Positions 40,091 to 49,030 of a DNA stretch of 64,000 nucleotides are shown here, in pieces (position 1 is the first letter of the stretch; each line of letters opens with the position of its first letter). A program made the translations under genes and the position numbers. Location of the stretch: NCBI RefSeq assembly GCF_013282215.1, contig NZ_CP048103.1:620001-684000 (forward strand), read 5' to 3'. This DNA comes from Kroppenstedtia eburnea (GTDB lineage Bacteria > Bacillota > Bacilli > Thermoactinomycetales > DSM-45169). The notes beneath the pieces were generated by a model that saw only the letters and a program-made list of their open reading frames with translations, had not been told where the DNA came from and did not search any database.

Positions 40091-40258
40091 TAGGGTTTGT
40101 CTGATAAATCTCTCGGCCGAGCCGGTCGGGATGGGGTTTCACATGTCGTTTTCGTTGTTCTGACGATCCAAAATCACTCCATGTGAAACCCAACCCTCCC
40201 TCTGTTACTCTCACAACGTCTCACATTCCAGGAAAATTGAATTACCAGATACGACCTA
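40090..40258 (-). repeat. Palindromic repeat element, copy D
   Basis: Reverse orientation. It carries the alternative termini CTAGGGTTTGTCTGATAAAT on the left and, on the right, GGAAAATTGAATTACCAGAT with a final CCTA. The core hairpin is intact. It begins 18 nt after the end of the TnpB element. Confidence 0.85.
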
Positions 40259-40289
40259 ATTAAGCAGGATGAATGTGTGGTCAACAACT

Positions 40290-40327
40290 AAATCCCCCTT
40301 CCCCATACTTGGGGAGGGGGGATTTTT
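40290..40327 (+). terminator. Strong hairpin terminator
   Basis: AAATCCCCCTTCCCC and GGGGAGGGGGGATTTTTT around ATACTT. It is best on the plus strand but also usable by the convergent gene at 40338-41636. Confidence 0.75.
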
Positions 40328-40337
40328 TCACTGATGA

Positions 40338-41636
40338 TCAATGAACCGCACGTGCCGCCGCTTTCACCAGGGATACGGTCTGATCGACGGTGACTCTTCG
40401 ATGGTGTTGAAAGTCCGGGTCGGTATGGATGGAAGGATCCTCCGGGTAGAACTCCAACTCCGCGATATGCAGATGTCCGCCGGGAAGATCCTGTGCGCCC
40501 AGTCCGAGGCGGAGGCGATTGGAACGGTACTGGCTCTCATTGGAGAGATAGCTGCCACCGCCGCCGGAGCGGGCTTTGGAGCCCGGTGTCGGACCACCGT
40601 CGTGACAGGAGTATGGATCGGAGAAGTCGGGGGGCAACCACTCACACACCTCATCGTTCCGCAAGACCGGCCAGGGCCCCGTACCGGCGTCGATCATCGC
40701 CTGAACAGGCAGAGTCGTTTCTATAAACTCCGGCAGAGGATCCGGCATCGGCCAGTGGGAGACGGTGGGGGTCACTTCGGAGCGTGACTCCAACCGGTTG
40801 TCGATGCCGGTGTGCCAGCGGCCGGCGTAACCTTCAATGGCCATGCGACGGGGACCGCCCTGACTGATGGTCATCATCAGATCAATCCGGTGGGGTCCTT
40901 GGGTCAGATGGGGGCCGAAGGCATCCTCGACGATTCCATCTTCAAAATCCTCCCAACGGACGGGGAAGGTGACGGCCTGAATGACCGCGGGACCGTCTTC
41001 TGTCCGGATCCGCATCCCGTCCAACTGCAATGCGGAAGCCCCAGAGGGGTTGCTGCGCCGGAACTCCTGCTCCAGCCGGTAGGGATCAAATCCGCTGACC
41101 AGAATTCGCTTGATCCCTTTTCCTTTGGGAAACTGAACGGAAGTGATGCCGCGGGAGGCGTATTCCAATTGCTTCAGGAGTTCCTGCCGTTGAGCACCGG
41201 TCATGGGGAAGTCGGGCTTCCATTGACGGAGCGCCCGGGTCATTTGCAACCGGGCCCAGTAGAGGGGACGGTCGTCATAGCGGTCCAGGGTGCCGAGATC
41301 GGGGCGTTTCCCCTGGGCACGATCGACAGCGGTTTGCCACAGTCGGGTGCTGTGTCTCTCCACCACCTTCTCTGCGGTTCGTAAATCGGGGGCCGAACAG
41401 AGGGCGTGTTCAAATCGGTCCACATAGCGGTCAAAACGGCTCTCTTTCAGAATCCGCTGTGGAATCGGTGCACCGTCGGTGATTCGTTTCTCTTCAGGGG
41501 TGATGGAAACACGGGAGTCAAAACAGCCGGTCTTGGTTTCAGCGTGGGCTCCCTGAGGTCCTGACGAAATCAGGAAGGATGTCAGCAAAACCGGGAGGAG
41601 GAACAGGCAAAGCCTGGAGGATCGTTTTTTGAACAT
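40338..41636 (-). CDS. Secreted pyroglutamyl-peptidase-like protein (C15 fold)
   Basis: 432 residues. A signal peptide (FKKRSSRLCLFLLPVLLTSF ... GAHA, residues 2-32) is followed by a ~120-residue helical region, then a pyrrolidone-carboxyl-peptidase-like domain. That domain shows KRILVSGFDPY (family VTGFEPFG), NPSGASALQLDG, TISQGGPRRMAIEGYAGR (the Glu of the triad), NDEVCEW (nucleophile Cys) and GGHLHIAELEF (His). Classical C15 enzymes are about 215-residue cytosolic proteins removing N-terminal pyroglutamate; a secreted version with an N-terminal extension is unusual. AGGAGG lies 8 nt before the ATG. It stands alone. Confidence 0.78.
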   Translation of the reverse strand: MFKKRSSRLCLFLLPVLLTSFLISSGPQGAHAETKTGCFDSRVSITPEEKRITDGAPIPQRILKESRFDRYVDRFEHALCSAPDLRTAEKVVERHSTRLWQTAVDRAQGKRPDLGTLDRYDDRPLYWARLQMTRALRQWKPDFPMTGAQRQELLKQLEYASRGITSVQFPKGKGIKRILVSGFDPYRLEQEFRRSNPSGASALQLDGMRIRTEDGPAVIQAVTFPVRWEDFEDGIVEDAFGPHLTQGPHRIDLMMTISQGGPRRMAIEGYAGRWHTGIDNRLESRSEVTPTVSHWPMPDPLPEFIETTLPVQAMIDAGTGPWPVLRNDEVCEWLPPDFSDPYSCHDGGPTPGSKARSGGGGSYLSNESQYRSNRLRLGLGAQDLPGGHLHIAELEFYPEDPSIHTDPDFQHHRRVTVDQTVSLVKAAARAVH

Positions 41637-41845
41637 GAATCGTGCCTCCTTTTATTCCGCATAAATAATAATTCTATTCACAATATAAAATCCCTCCCGA
41701 TTTTTCCTTTGTTGTTCGGGGAATTCATGTGATCCACGTCACTCGGCCTTCTGCTCTCCTGCGCCGGGTTCTTGAGATTGGAAAACAAAATGATGTCAAC
41801 AATAAGAGTGACGAAAGTGTGTTTAGATTTGATTGCTCCCTGGTT

Positions 41846-41859
41846 TGAAAGCGCTTTAT
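41846..41859 (+). promoter_or_regulatory. cre (CcpA) site upstream of mtlA
   Basis: TGAAAGCGCTTTAT matches 13 of 14 positions of the cre consensus and lies 30 nt before the mtlA start. It indicates catabolite repression of the mannitol operon. A clear -35/-10 pair could not be fixed. Confidence 0.65.
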
Positions 41860-41889
41860 GATGAAAGAAACAGGACGGGGGGATCAAAT

Positions 41890-43323
41890 ATGTCTGCGAA
41901 TCAACAAGCCATTGACCAAAACAGAGAACCTGCCCAAGAGCAGAATTGGAAAGTGAAGGTCCAACGCATGGGGAGTCACTTGAGCGGGATGATCATGCCC
42001 AACATCGGGGCGTTTATCGCCTGGGGACTGATCACGGCTCTGTTTATCCCGACAGGATGGCTTCCCAATGAACACCTGGCCAAACTGGTCGATCCGATGA
42101 TCAAGTATCTGCTGCCGCTGTTGATCGGGTTTACCGGGGGGAACATGGTGTACGGGGCGCGGGGTGGCGTGGTCGGAGCCACCGCTACAATCGGAGTGAT
42201 CGTCGGCGCCGATATCCCGATGTTCCTGGGGGCGATGTTGATGGGTCCCTTGGGCGGCTTTGCCATCAAACAGGTGGATCGTCTCTTTGAAGGCAAGGTC
42301 CGTTCCGGGTTTGAAATGCTGGTGAATAATTTCTCCGCCGGGATTGTGGGTGGTTTGCTTACCTTGGCCGCCTATCTGGGGATTGGACCGGTGGTGCTGT
42401 GGTTGAATAAAGCGTTGGCTGCCGGGGTGGAAGTGATCGTCGGTGCCGGTCTGCTCCCTTTGGCCAACATTTTTATCGAACCGGCCAAAGTGCTCTTCCT
42501 GAACAACGCCATCAATCATGGTGTTCTGAGTCCCGTTGGGATCGAGCAGGCGGCGAACACGGGGAAATCGATTCTGTTCCTGCTGGAAGCAAATCCCGGG
42601 CCGGGGCTGGGGATTCTGCTCGCCTTCACGATCTTCGGCAAAGGGTCGGCCAGACAGTCGGCTCCCGGTGCGGCCATCATTCAATTCCTGGGTGGAATTC
42701 ATGAGATCTATTTTCCCTACATCCTGATGAAACCGCTCCTGATTCTGGCGGCCATCGGCGGCGGGGTGGCCGGGGTATTCACCTTTACCTTGTTTGATGC
42801 GGGGCTGGTGGCAGTCCCTTCGCCGGGCAGTATCTTCGCCGTGCTGGCCATGACTCCCCGCGGCGGTTATGTCGGTGTTCTGGCCGGTGTCCTGGTTGCC
42901 GCCGTTGTCTCCTTCCTGATCGCCGCCCTGTTTTTGAAAAGAAGCTCCGGTGATGAGGCGGGGGACCTGGAAGAAGCGGCCAAAAGCATGGAAGCCATGA
43001 AAGGTAAAAAAAGTGCCGCCGCATCCATGCTGACTTCCCAAAAGCCGGTGCGAAAAATTGTGTTTGCTTGTGACGCCGGGATGGGTTCCAGCGCCATGGG
43101 AGCTTCTGTCCTGAAAAACAAGGTGAACAAAGCGGGACTGGAGATCCAGGTGACCAACACTTCCATCAGTCAACTGCCTGAGGATGCGGATCTCGTCATC
43201 ACCCATAAGAACCTGACCGACCGGGCCAAAGAGAAGCTCCCTCATGCCCGTCACATCTCCGTGGACAACTTCCTGAACAGCCCGGAATACGATGCGTTGA
43301 TCTCCCGCTTAAAAGAAGACTGA
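41890..43323 (+). CDS. mtlA: PTS mannitol transporter subunit IICB
   Basis: 477 residues. The EIIC membrane domain (about residues 25-340) starts with VQRMGSHLSGMIMPNIGAFIAWGLITA and contains the conserved GGIHEIYFPYIL. A linker and the EIIB domain follow, with phosphorylated Cys in VFACDAGMGSSAMGAS near residue 397. It imports mannitol as mannitol-1-phosphate; the EIIA is encoded separately by mtlF two genes downstream. ATG 41890 follows GGGGGGA. First gene of the mtlA-mtlR-mtlF-mtlD operon, the order known from Geobacillus stearothermophilus. Regulated by the cre site and presumably by MtlR. Confidence 0.93.
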   Translation: MSANQQAIDQNREPAQEQNWKVKVQRMGSHLSGMIMPNIGAFIAWGLITALFIPTGWLPNEHLAKLVDPMIKYLLPLLIGFTGGNMVYGARGGVVGATATIGVIVGADIPMFLGAMLMGPLGGFAIKQVDRLFEGKVRSGFEMLVNNFSAGIVGGLLTLAAYLGIGPVVLWLNKALAAGVEVIVGAGLLPLANIFIEPAKVLFLNNAINHGVLSPVGIEQAANTGKSILFLLEANPGPGLGILLAFTIFGKGSARQSAPGAAIIQFLGGIHEIYFPYILMKPLLILAAIGGGVAGVFTFTLFDAGLVAVPSPGSIFAVLAMTPRGGYVGVLAGVLVAAVVSFLIAALFLKRSSGDEAGDLEEAAKSMEAMKGKKSAAASMLTSQKPVRKIVFACDAGMGSSAMGASVLKNKVNKAGLEIQVTNTSISQLPEDADLVITHKNLTDRAKEKLPHARHISVDNFLNSPEYDALISRLKED

Positions 43324-43351
43324 AGGCATTACCTACAGGCAGGTGAAGGCC

Positions 43352-45460
43352 ATGTACTTTTCATCCAGGGAGCGAAACTTGATCCGTCTGCTGATGGACT
43401 CTGACCAGGTGTGGACCGTCAAAAAGCTGGCCGAGACCCTGGGCGTCAGCGAACGGACCATCCACCGGGATCTGTCGGGGGTGGAAGCCTCTTTGGACGG
43501 GATGGGTCTTTCCCTGCGGAAAAAAACGGGAGTCGGCATCTCACTGGAAGGGGATTCAGCCGGTCTGGAGGCACTCCGGTCCGTTTTGGCGGAGCAGCCG
43601 GAAACCGAGTTTACACCGGATGAACGGAAAACACTGTTGCTGTGCACTCTGCTTGTCACCTCGGAACCGGTCAAGCTGATCGCCCTCGCCCAGGATCTTC
43701 ATATCAGCTCCGCCACGGTGAGCCAAGACTTGTCCCGGATCGAAGGGTGGCTGGCATCCTTTGGTCTGACACTCGTGAAAAAACGGGGTTGGGGGGTTCA
43801 GGTCACCGGGAATGAGAAAGACAGACGGGCGGCCATCCGTTCTCTGCTCGCCGAGCATTTTGATGAGGCGGAAATCCTGGGGATGTTGAAACAATCCCTT
43901 CAGCGTAAAACCGGGAATTACTCCGGCCTCGTCATGGAACGGCTGTTGGGGATGGTGGAACGGGAGAAACTGAGTGCGGTGGAAGAAGCGGTGAAGGAGG
44001 AGATCGGTCGTCTCCCCTATTCCCTGGCAGATGGCGCGTATATCGGGTTGGTGGTTCATCTGGCACTGGCAGTGGAACGGATTGAGCAGGGGGAGACGCT
44101 CACCTTCGATTCCAAACTGCTCCATGAACTGCAGATGACACGGGAATACAGGATCGCGGCCCGGATTGCGAGCCGGTTGGAATCCGAATTCCAGCAGGAA
44201 TTTCCGGAATCCGAGGTGGCGAACCTGACGCTCCACCTGCGCGGGGCCAAACTGGGAAGTGACCGGCAAAATTGGCTGGAGTCGGAGGTCGGGGCCGCGG
44301 CGGTGGAAGCGGGGGAACTGATTCGTCGGGTGGAGCAGGAGTTGAATGTGTCTCTTGCCGATGATCCATCCCTGATGCAGGGGCTGGCGGCTCATTTGGA
44401 GCGGGCCGTTTACCGGATGAAATTGAATCTGCCGATCCACAACCCTTTGCTCGCCCGGATCGAACAGGATTATCCGGCGGTGTTTGCCGCGGTCGAACAG
44501 GCGATAAAAGAGGTGTTCCCCCAATATCGGGTTCCCCGGGAGGAGATCGGATATCTGGTCATGCATTTCGGATCCGCCCTGGCCCGGAAAAGACGGGGGC
44601 GTTCCCCCAGTGTTTTGGTTGTCTGTGCCAGCGGGATCGGAACCTCCAAGCTGCTGGTCAGTCAATTGCAGACGGAGTTCCCGGAACTCAGACGAATCCG
44701 AAACGCTTCCCTGCTTGAACTGCAACAACAGGGATTGTCGGAATACGATCTGGTGATCTCCACCATCCCATTGGAGTCGGATGAGGTGGACGTCCTGCGG
44801 GTTCACCCCTATCTGACCGGGGAAGATCTTGTCAAGATCCGGGCTTATCTGGATGAACGGATGCAGCGTCGGATCCGGGGAAAGCCCCGGGAGCAGGCGG
44901 TGGAAGGAAAGGATGGACAGCGGACGATGGATCGGCTGGAGAACATCCAGTTGCTGATCCAGACCACCCTGGAGCTGGTGAAGGGATTCTCCCTGTCATC
45001 GCTGCCCGCCGAACCCCTGCGGAGCCTGTTGGACCGGGCCTGCGGGAAGCTGGAGGAAACCGGAGTGCTCCGGGACGGGAAACCCGTGGTGGATCGGTTG
45101 CTGGAGCGGGCGGAGGGAGGGGGGCTGGGGATTCCCGGTACCGGCATGGCCCTTTTCCATACCCGAAGCGGGGAAGTTCTCCGCCCCTCCTTTACAATGT
45201 ATCATTTGACCGATTCGATCCCCGTGGAGGGGATGGACGGAACCACGATGCTGATGGATGATTTGTTGCTCCTGCTGGCACCGGGGGACACCCGGAAGAT
45301 CGTGTCGGATCTGTTGAGTCGGATCAGCGTACTGATCATCGAAAGCCCCCACAGTCTGGCCGTCTTCCAGTCCAAAGACGAAGAGCGAATCCGTGATTAT
45401 CTCACAGAACATCTCAACCGTTATATTTACGATCAGATTGAAGAACAAAGGAGTGTATGA
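43352..45460 (+). CDS. mtlR: Mannitol operon activator, PRD/PTS-domain regulator
   Basis: 702 residues. Two N-terminal winged helices (VKKLAETLGVSERTIHRDLSGVE; ALAQDLHISSATVSQDLSRIE) are followed by two PTS-regulation domains (around 180-400, with His in the segments YIGLVVHLALAVERIE and EEIGYLVMHFGSAL). An EIIB-Gat-like domain has Cys in VLVVCASGIGTSKL, and an EIIA-like domain has His in GTGMALFHTRSGEVL. Phosphorylation of these by HPr and the mannitol EII components sets its activity. ATG 43352 (AGGTG 6 nt upstream) is preferred to GTG 43343. Its end overlaps the region carrying the mtlF ribosome binding site. Confidence 0.9.
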   Translation: MYFSSRERNLIRLLMDSDQVWTVKKLAETLGVSERTIHRDLSGVEASLDGMGLSLRKKTGVGISLEGDSAGLEALRSVLAEQPETEFTPDERKTLLLCTLLVTSEPVKLIALAQDLHISSATVSQDLSRIEGWLASFGLTLVKKRGWGVQVTGNEKDRRAAIRSLLAEHFDEAEILGMLKQSLQRKTGNYSGLVMERLLGMVEREKLSAVEEAVKEEIGRLPYSLADGAYIGLVVHLALAVERIEQGETLTFDSKLLHELQMTREYRIAARIASRLESEFQQEFPESEVANLTLHLRGAKLGSDRQNWLESEVGAAAVEAGELIRRVEQELNVSLADDPSLMQGLAAHLERAVYRMKLNLPIHNPLLARIEQDYPAVFAAVEQAIKEVFPQYRVPREEIGYLVMHFGSALARKRRGRSPSVLVVCASGIGTSKLLVSQLQTEFPELRRIRNASLLELQQQGLSEYDLVISTIPLESDEVDVLRVHPYLTGEDLVKIRAYLDERMQRRIRGKPREQAVEGKDGQRTMDRLENIQLLIQTTLELVKGFSLSSLPAEPLRSLLDRACGKLEETGVLRDGKPVVDRLLERAEGGGLGIPGTGMALFHTRSGEVLRPSFTMYHLTDSIPVEGMDGTTMLMDDLLLLLAPGDTRKIVSDLLSRISVLIIESPHSLAVFQSKDEERIRDYLTEHLNRYIYDQIEEQRSV

Positions 45461-45462
45461 CG

Positions 45463-45900
45463 ATGAGCCACTCAATCTTGACAGAAGAGACGGTCCTCTT
45501 GAATGCAGATGCGAAAAACAAGGAGGAGGCCATTCGTCTGGCGGGACAATTGCTCGTTGATCAGGGCTGCGTGGAACCTTCTTATATTGAAAGGATGTTG
45601 GAACGGGAACAATCCCTGACCACCTATATCGGTAATTCCGTCGCAATTCCCCACGGGACTGAAGAGGGGAAAAAGAATATCCTGCGTTCCGGCATCTCCA
45701 TTCTCCAGATCCCAGGAGGTGTCGACTTCGGAGATGGACAGACGGCCAAAATCCTGATCGGCATCGCCGGGAAGGGGGACGAACACATGGAGATTCTCTC
45801 CAAAATCGCCCTGGTCTGTGCGGAAGAGGAAAGCGTGGACAAAATGGTTCACGCCCAATCCAAAGAGGAACTCCTTTCTCTCTTCGATGAGGTGAACTGA
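45463..45900 (+). CDS. mtlF: PTS mannitol-specific subunit IIA
   Basis: 145 residues of the mannitol/fructose EIIA fold. The phospho-accepting His is in GNSVAIPHGTEEGK, near residue 65. It takes phosphate from HPr and passes it to the IIB domain of MtlA. ATG 45463 has AAAGGAG at 9 nt; the ATG at 45457, overlapping the mtlR stop, is too close to it. mtlD starts 2 nt after its stop. Confidence 0.92.
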   Translation: MSHSILTEETVLLNADAKNKEEAIRLAGQLLVDQGCVEPSYIERMLEREQSLTTYIGNSVAIPHGTEEGKKNILRSGISILQIPGGVDFGDGQTAKILIGIAGKGDEHMEILSKIALVCAEEESVDKMVHAQSKEELLSLFDEVN

Positions 45901-45902
45901 TC

Positions 45903-47057
45903 ATGCTGGCGGTCCATTTCGGTGCAGGCAATATTGGAAGAGGGTTTGTCGGGGCCTTGCTGAGCCATTCGGGATACGAGGTTTGTTTCGTCGATATTCA
46001 GGCATCTCTGGTGGAAGCGATCCGGGAGCGGAGAGCTTTCACCATTCACCTGCTGGGGGATGAGGGGAAAAGGATCGACGTGAACAATGTGACTGCTCTC
46101 AACAGCGGAACCGAACCGGAACGGGTGATCGAAACCATCGCCGGGGCGGATGTGGTGACCACTGCAGTCGGCCCGACGGTGTTGAAGAGTGTCGCCCCGC
46201 TCCTGGCCGACGGGTTGCGCCGCCGACTCGAAAAGGGCGGCGGCCCTCTGAACGTGATCGCCTGTGAGAATATGTTGGGTGGATCCAGCCTGTTGAAAAG
46301 GCTGGTCACCGGTGAGATGACGGAAGAGGAGTGTCGGGAGGTGGATTCGCTGATCGGTTTTCCCGATGCCGCCGTCGACCGGATCGTGCCGGAACAAAGG
46401 GAGACCGATCTGCTGGCGGTGGAGGTGGAGCCCTTTTATGAATGGGTCGTCGACCTTCGCGGAGTGAAAGGAAACCTCCCATCCATCCAAGGTGTCACCT
46501 ATGTGGAGGGGCTTGCGCCGTACATCGAACGGAAACTGTTTACGGTGAACACCGGCCACGCCGTCTGTGCTTATCTGGGACATCATCTGGGATATGGCAC
46601 GGTACAGGAAGCGATCGCGGACCCCTCCGTGAGCGAAACCCTCCGGGGGGTTTGGGAGGAGACAGGGGAACTCCTGGTACGGAAACACGGATTTGATCCC
46701 CGGGATCACCGGAAATACGTCGGAGAAATCCGGCATCGTTTCCAAAATCCCCACCTGACGGACCCGGTCACCCGGGTGGGACGTTCCCCCATCCGAAAGC
46801 TGGGCCGGGAAGAGCGGTTGTTGGGGCCCGCACTCCAGCTGATGGACCGTGGAATCCAACCCGACCACCTCGCCGTCGGCATCGCCGCCGCCCTTCGCTT
46901 CGAAAATCCGGCGGACCCGGAGGCGGTGGAACTGCAGCGGATTCTCCAAGGGGAGGGAGTGGCCGGGGCACTGGATACGATCGCCGGGCTCTCTCCGGAA
47001 CACCCCTTGGTGCGACGGGTGTGGGAGCGGTACCAGAAGCTCGGACAAGGGGTGTGA
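45903..47057 (+). CDS. mtlD: Mannitol-1-phosphate 5-dehydrogenase
   Basis: 384 residues. The N-terminal NAD-binding motif is AVHFGAGNIGRGFVG, and the catalytic Lys region of polyol dehydrogenases reads ERKLFTVNTGHAVCAYLG near residue 210. It oxidises mannitol-1-phosphate to fructose-6-phosphate, completing the pathway begun by MtlA/MtlF. The ATG lies 2 nt after the mtlF stop, so the two are coupled. A palindromic repeat element begins 20 nt past the stop. Confidence 0.93.
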   Translation: MLAVHFGAGNIGRGFVGALLSHSGYEVCFVDIQASLVEAIRERRAFTIHLLGDEGKRIDVNNVTALNSGTEPERVIETIAGADVVTTAVGPTVLKSVAPLLADGLRRRLEKGGGPLNVIACENMLGGSSLLKRLVTGEMTEEECREVDSLIGFPDAAVDRIVPEQRETDLLAVEVEPFYEWVVDLRGVKGNLPSIQGVTYVEGLAPYIERKLFTVNTGHAVCAYLGHHLGYGTVQEAIADPSVSETLRGVWEETGELLVRKHGFDPRDHRKYVGEIRHRFQNPHLTDPVTRVGRSPIRKLGREERLLGPALQLMDRGIQPDHLAVGIAAALRFENPADPEAVELQRILQGEGVAGALDTIAGLSPEHPLVRRVWERYQKLGQGV

Positions 47058-47076
47058 ATGTTGTACTTGAATGCCC

Positions 47077-47587
47077 TAAAAGCGTTGTGAAAAACCCGTC
47101 ATACCCATAGGGCACAAATCTCGCCTAGGTCACTCCGTTCCCGGTCTCGCTATGCAGGGAGGGTTGGGTTTCACATGGAGTGATTTTGGATCGTCGGAAC
47201 AACGAAAACGACATGTGAAACCTAGGGCTGTTGATTAACCCGAAAATGGGCGGTGGAAGGGAGTCGTGTGCTGCCAAAGCGACCTTTGTACCACAGGCAC
47301 TACAATCCAGATGGGCTGAAGCCCTGGGATGAAGGTTGCCATCCTACCCAGCGGAGAATCTGGAGAGAGGGCGTTTAGGGGCAACATTCTTCCTTGTGTT
47401 GCTTCCGTAAGGCTTTGCCCCTGCCCGAAGGTCAGATTTGGAGCGGCCAGTCATTACTTCCTTGCTGGATGGCAACCGGAGCGTGGTAGAACACGATCTC
47501 CCCACCCAAAATATAGCTAATTAACACGCCTGTGTGAAATCCAATCCCGACCGCCTTCAAACGCAGTAAATCACAATGTGCTTCTAA
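47077..47587 (+). repeat. Palindromic repeat element, copy E, split by an insert
   Basis: The left part (47077-47218), including a 52-bp-type unit at 47105-47155, runs up to ACATGTGA. The right part resumes at 47538 with AATCCAATCCCGACC and ends TCACAATGTGCTTCTA. The 319 nt between are foreign to the repeat. Confidence 0.85.
47219..47537 (+). ncRNA. Structured-RNA-like insert, possible ORF-less HEARO/IscB-type element
   Basis: The insert sits directly after GTGA inside the repeat copy E, and the same GTGA recurs at its right end. It has no reading frame with start and ribosome binding site but is dense in stems: CCAGAT/ATCTGG enclosing GGGCT/AGCCC, AGGGGCAA/TTGCCCCT enclosing CTTCCGTAAGG, and GGCCAG/CTGGATGGC. 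HEARO RNAs, the guide RNAs of IscB elements, are known to occur as repeats without a reading frame, and I recall their insertion after ATGA or GTGA. The resemblance is judged by eye. Another IS remnant or an unknown structured RNA is possible. Confidence 0.4.
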
Positions 47588-47596
47588 TGCATAAAC

Positions 47597-47630
47597 AAAA
47601 AGAAGCCTGAGGCCTCAGGCTTCTTTTTGT
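47597..47630. terminator. Bidirectional terminator
   Basis: AAAAAGAAGCCTGAGG / CCTCAGGCTTCTTTTT, a perfect palindrome flanked by A and T runs. It ends the spo0M transcript. Confidence 0.85.
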
Positions 47631-47637
47631 TTTTATT

Positions 47638-48600
47638 TTAGTCCTCATCGTCTCCGCCGAAAAAGTCTCCGATATCATCCAAGAGTTCGCCCCCGTCGGG
47701 GAGTTCAAAATCGGTGGCTTCTTCAATCGTTTCAGAGAGGCCGTCCAAGCCACCTTCCGCCAGTTCGGAGAGGACCATTCCACCCAAAAGTCCGGCGGCG
47801 AAACCTCCGACCATACCTCCCCAGTTGGGTCCACTCTTGGCCGCGTGACTCTGCATGGGTTGATGCTGTATGGGGGAGAAACCGGAGGAAGGATCGCTGA
47901 CCATTTCCGTGAGTACTTCCCGGAGATGCTCCTGCAGATAGTTTTCATCATCCAGGCAGTCGCTTGCGAGGAAGAGCTCTCTGCGTGCCTCCTGCTTGCC
48001 GAATCCAGTGAACACGTCCACTTCCAGGAGGAGCCGGACGCCGGAGCCGTCCAAAGCGGCAATAAATTCCACTTCCTCCACCTGTCCCTGGAGAAACTCC
48101 GTCGGGAACAATTCAAATTCTTGGGTCTGTCCAGTGAAGGAGCGGGAATCGTATTTTTCCCGGAATCCGAGTTGAGAGAAGGCGTCCAGCACTTTCTGCA
48201 GTGGCCGGGGCGGATGGATCCGGATGGTGTCGTGATCGAGATGATCGACGCCGGCGGCGATATCCAAACGGGTGTCAAAGGTGTAGAAGATGTGATTTCC
48301 CGAGACGGGAAGATCTTCCGGCAGTCTGTAGCTGAAAGGAAAGCTTCGACGTTCAGCGGATTGGATGGTGAAGGATTGCTGGAAAGGGAAGCTTTGGATG
48401 GTTTGGGACAGGGTCTTCTCCTTTACCCGGACACTCAGTCGCAGATCCACTTGGATCCGGTTGATCTGTTGATCGACGGTTCCGCCCTGGATCATCAGTT
48501 CGCCCTTCACCTCTTCGCCGGGGAGATAATCTTCTTTTTCCAGGACCAGGTCCACTTTGGCTCCGCCTTTGCCCAGCTTGGCCATCAGATTTTTTATCAA
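47638..48600 (-). CDS. spo0M: Sporulation-control protein Spo0M
   Basis: 320 residues. The arrestin-like N-terminal part shows KVDLVLEKEDYLPGEEVKGELMIQGGTVDQ, PFSYRLPEDLPVSG and FYTFDTRLDIAAGVDHLDHD; the family C-terminal domain includes GSGVRLLLEVDVF and DCLDDENYLQEHLREVL. A Gly-rich, hydrophobic segment (GGMVGGFAAGLLGGMVL) and a very acidic end are added beyond the usual ~260-residue size. Spo0M influences the sporulation phosphorelay in Bacillus. TTG 48600 with GGGAGGG 6 nt upstream is chosen; readings further upstream have no homology. An orphan transcription unit. Confidence 0.85.
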   Translation of the reverse strand: MIKNLMAKLGKGGAKVDLVLEKEDYLPGEEVKGELMIQGGTVDQQINRIQVDLRLSVRVKEKTLSQTIQSFPFQQSFTIQSAERRSFPFSYRLPEDLPVSGNHIFYTFDTRLDIAAGVDHLDHDTIRIHPPRPLQKVLDAFSQLGFREKYDSRSFTGQTQEFELFPTEFLQGQVEEVEFIAALDGSGVRLLLEVDVFTGFGKQEARRELFLASDCLDDENYLQEHLREVLTEMVSDPSSGFSPIQHQPMQSHAAKSGPNWGGMVGGFAAGLLGGMVLSELAEGGLDGLSETIEEATDFELPDGGELLDDIGDFFGGDDED

Positions 48601-48806
48601 GGCACACCCTCCCATGGAGTTGAGTTCTTTGGTGACAAGCCCAATATACCCAATCCAGGAGGAAAAGGCATCGGTCTGCAGTTGAAATAGTGAATTGGCT
48701 ATAGGCGACTCCCCCTCTCTGCCGGGCTGAGGGAGGAGGGGCGGGGCGAATGGGTGGTATGAATGGGCAGTACTTTGTAGTATCATAGGCGGTAAATATT
48801 CCGACT

Positions 48807-48973
48807 GGGGCGTGTCTGGTAATTCAATTTTCTGTGGAATGTGAGACATTGTGAGAGTAGCAGAGGGAGGGTGGGGTTTCACATGGAGTGACTTTGGCTC
48901 GTAAGAACAACGGAACGAAATGTGAAACCCAATCCCGACCGTTCAAGAAAGCACTAAATCACAATGCTTCTAG
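48807..48973 (+). repeat. Palindromic repeat element, copy F
   Basis: Left terminus GGGCGTGTCTGGTAATTCAA, the core GGGGTTTCACATGG ... AAATGTGAAACCCAATCCCG, and right terminus TCACAATGCTTCTAG. It is the only notable content of the 430-nt gap before 49031. Confidence 0.85.
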
Positions 48974-49030
48974 AGCGGTTGGTTGTGCCAGCTGGATCGA
49001 TATTTGAAAAACGATGAGAGTGTGAATGGG

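Noticed and set aside
41884-43254. 456-codon minus-strand frame opposite mtlA
   Set aside because: MtlA is certain from its EIIC and EIIB motifs; the antisense product is His/Gln/Gly-rich shadow sequence.
47329-47520. 63-codon frame inside the insert of repeat copy E
   Set aside because: No ribosome binding site, and the segment is stem-rich; a structured RNA explains it better.
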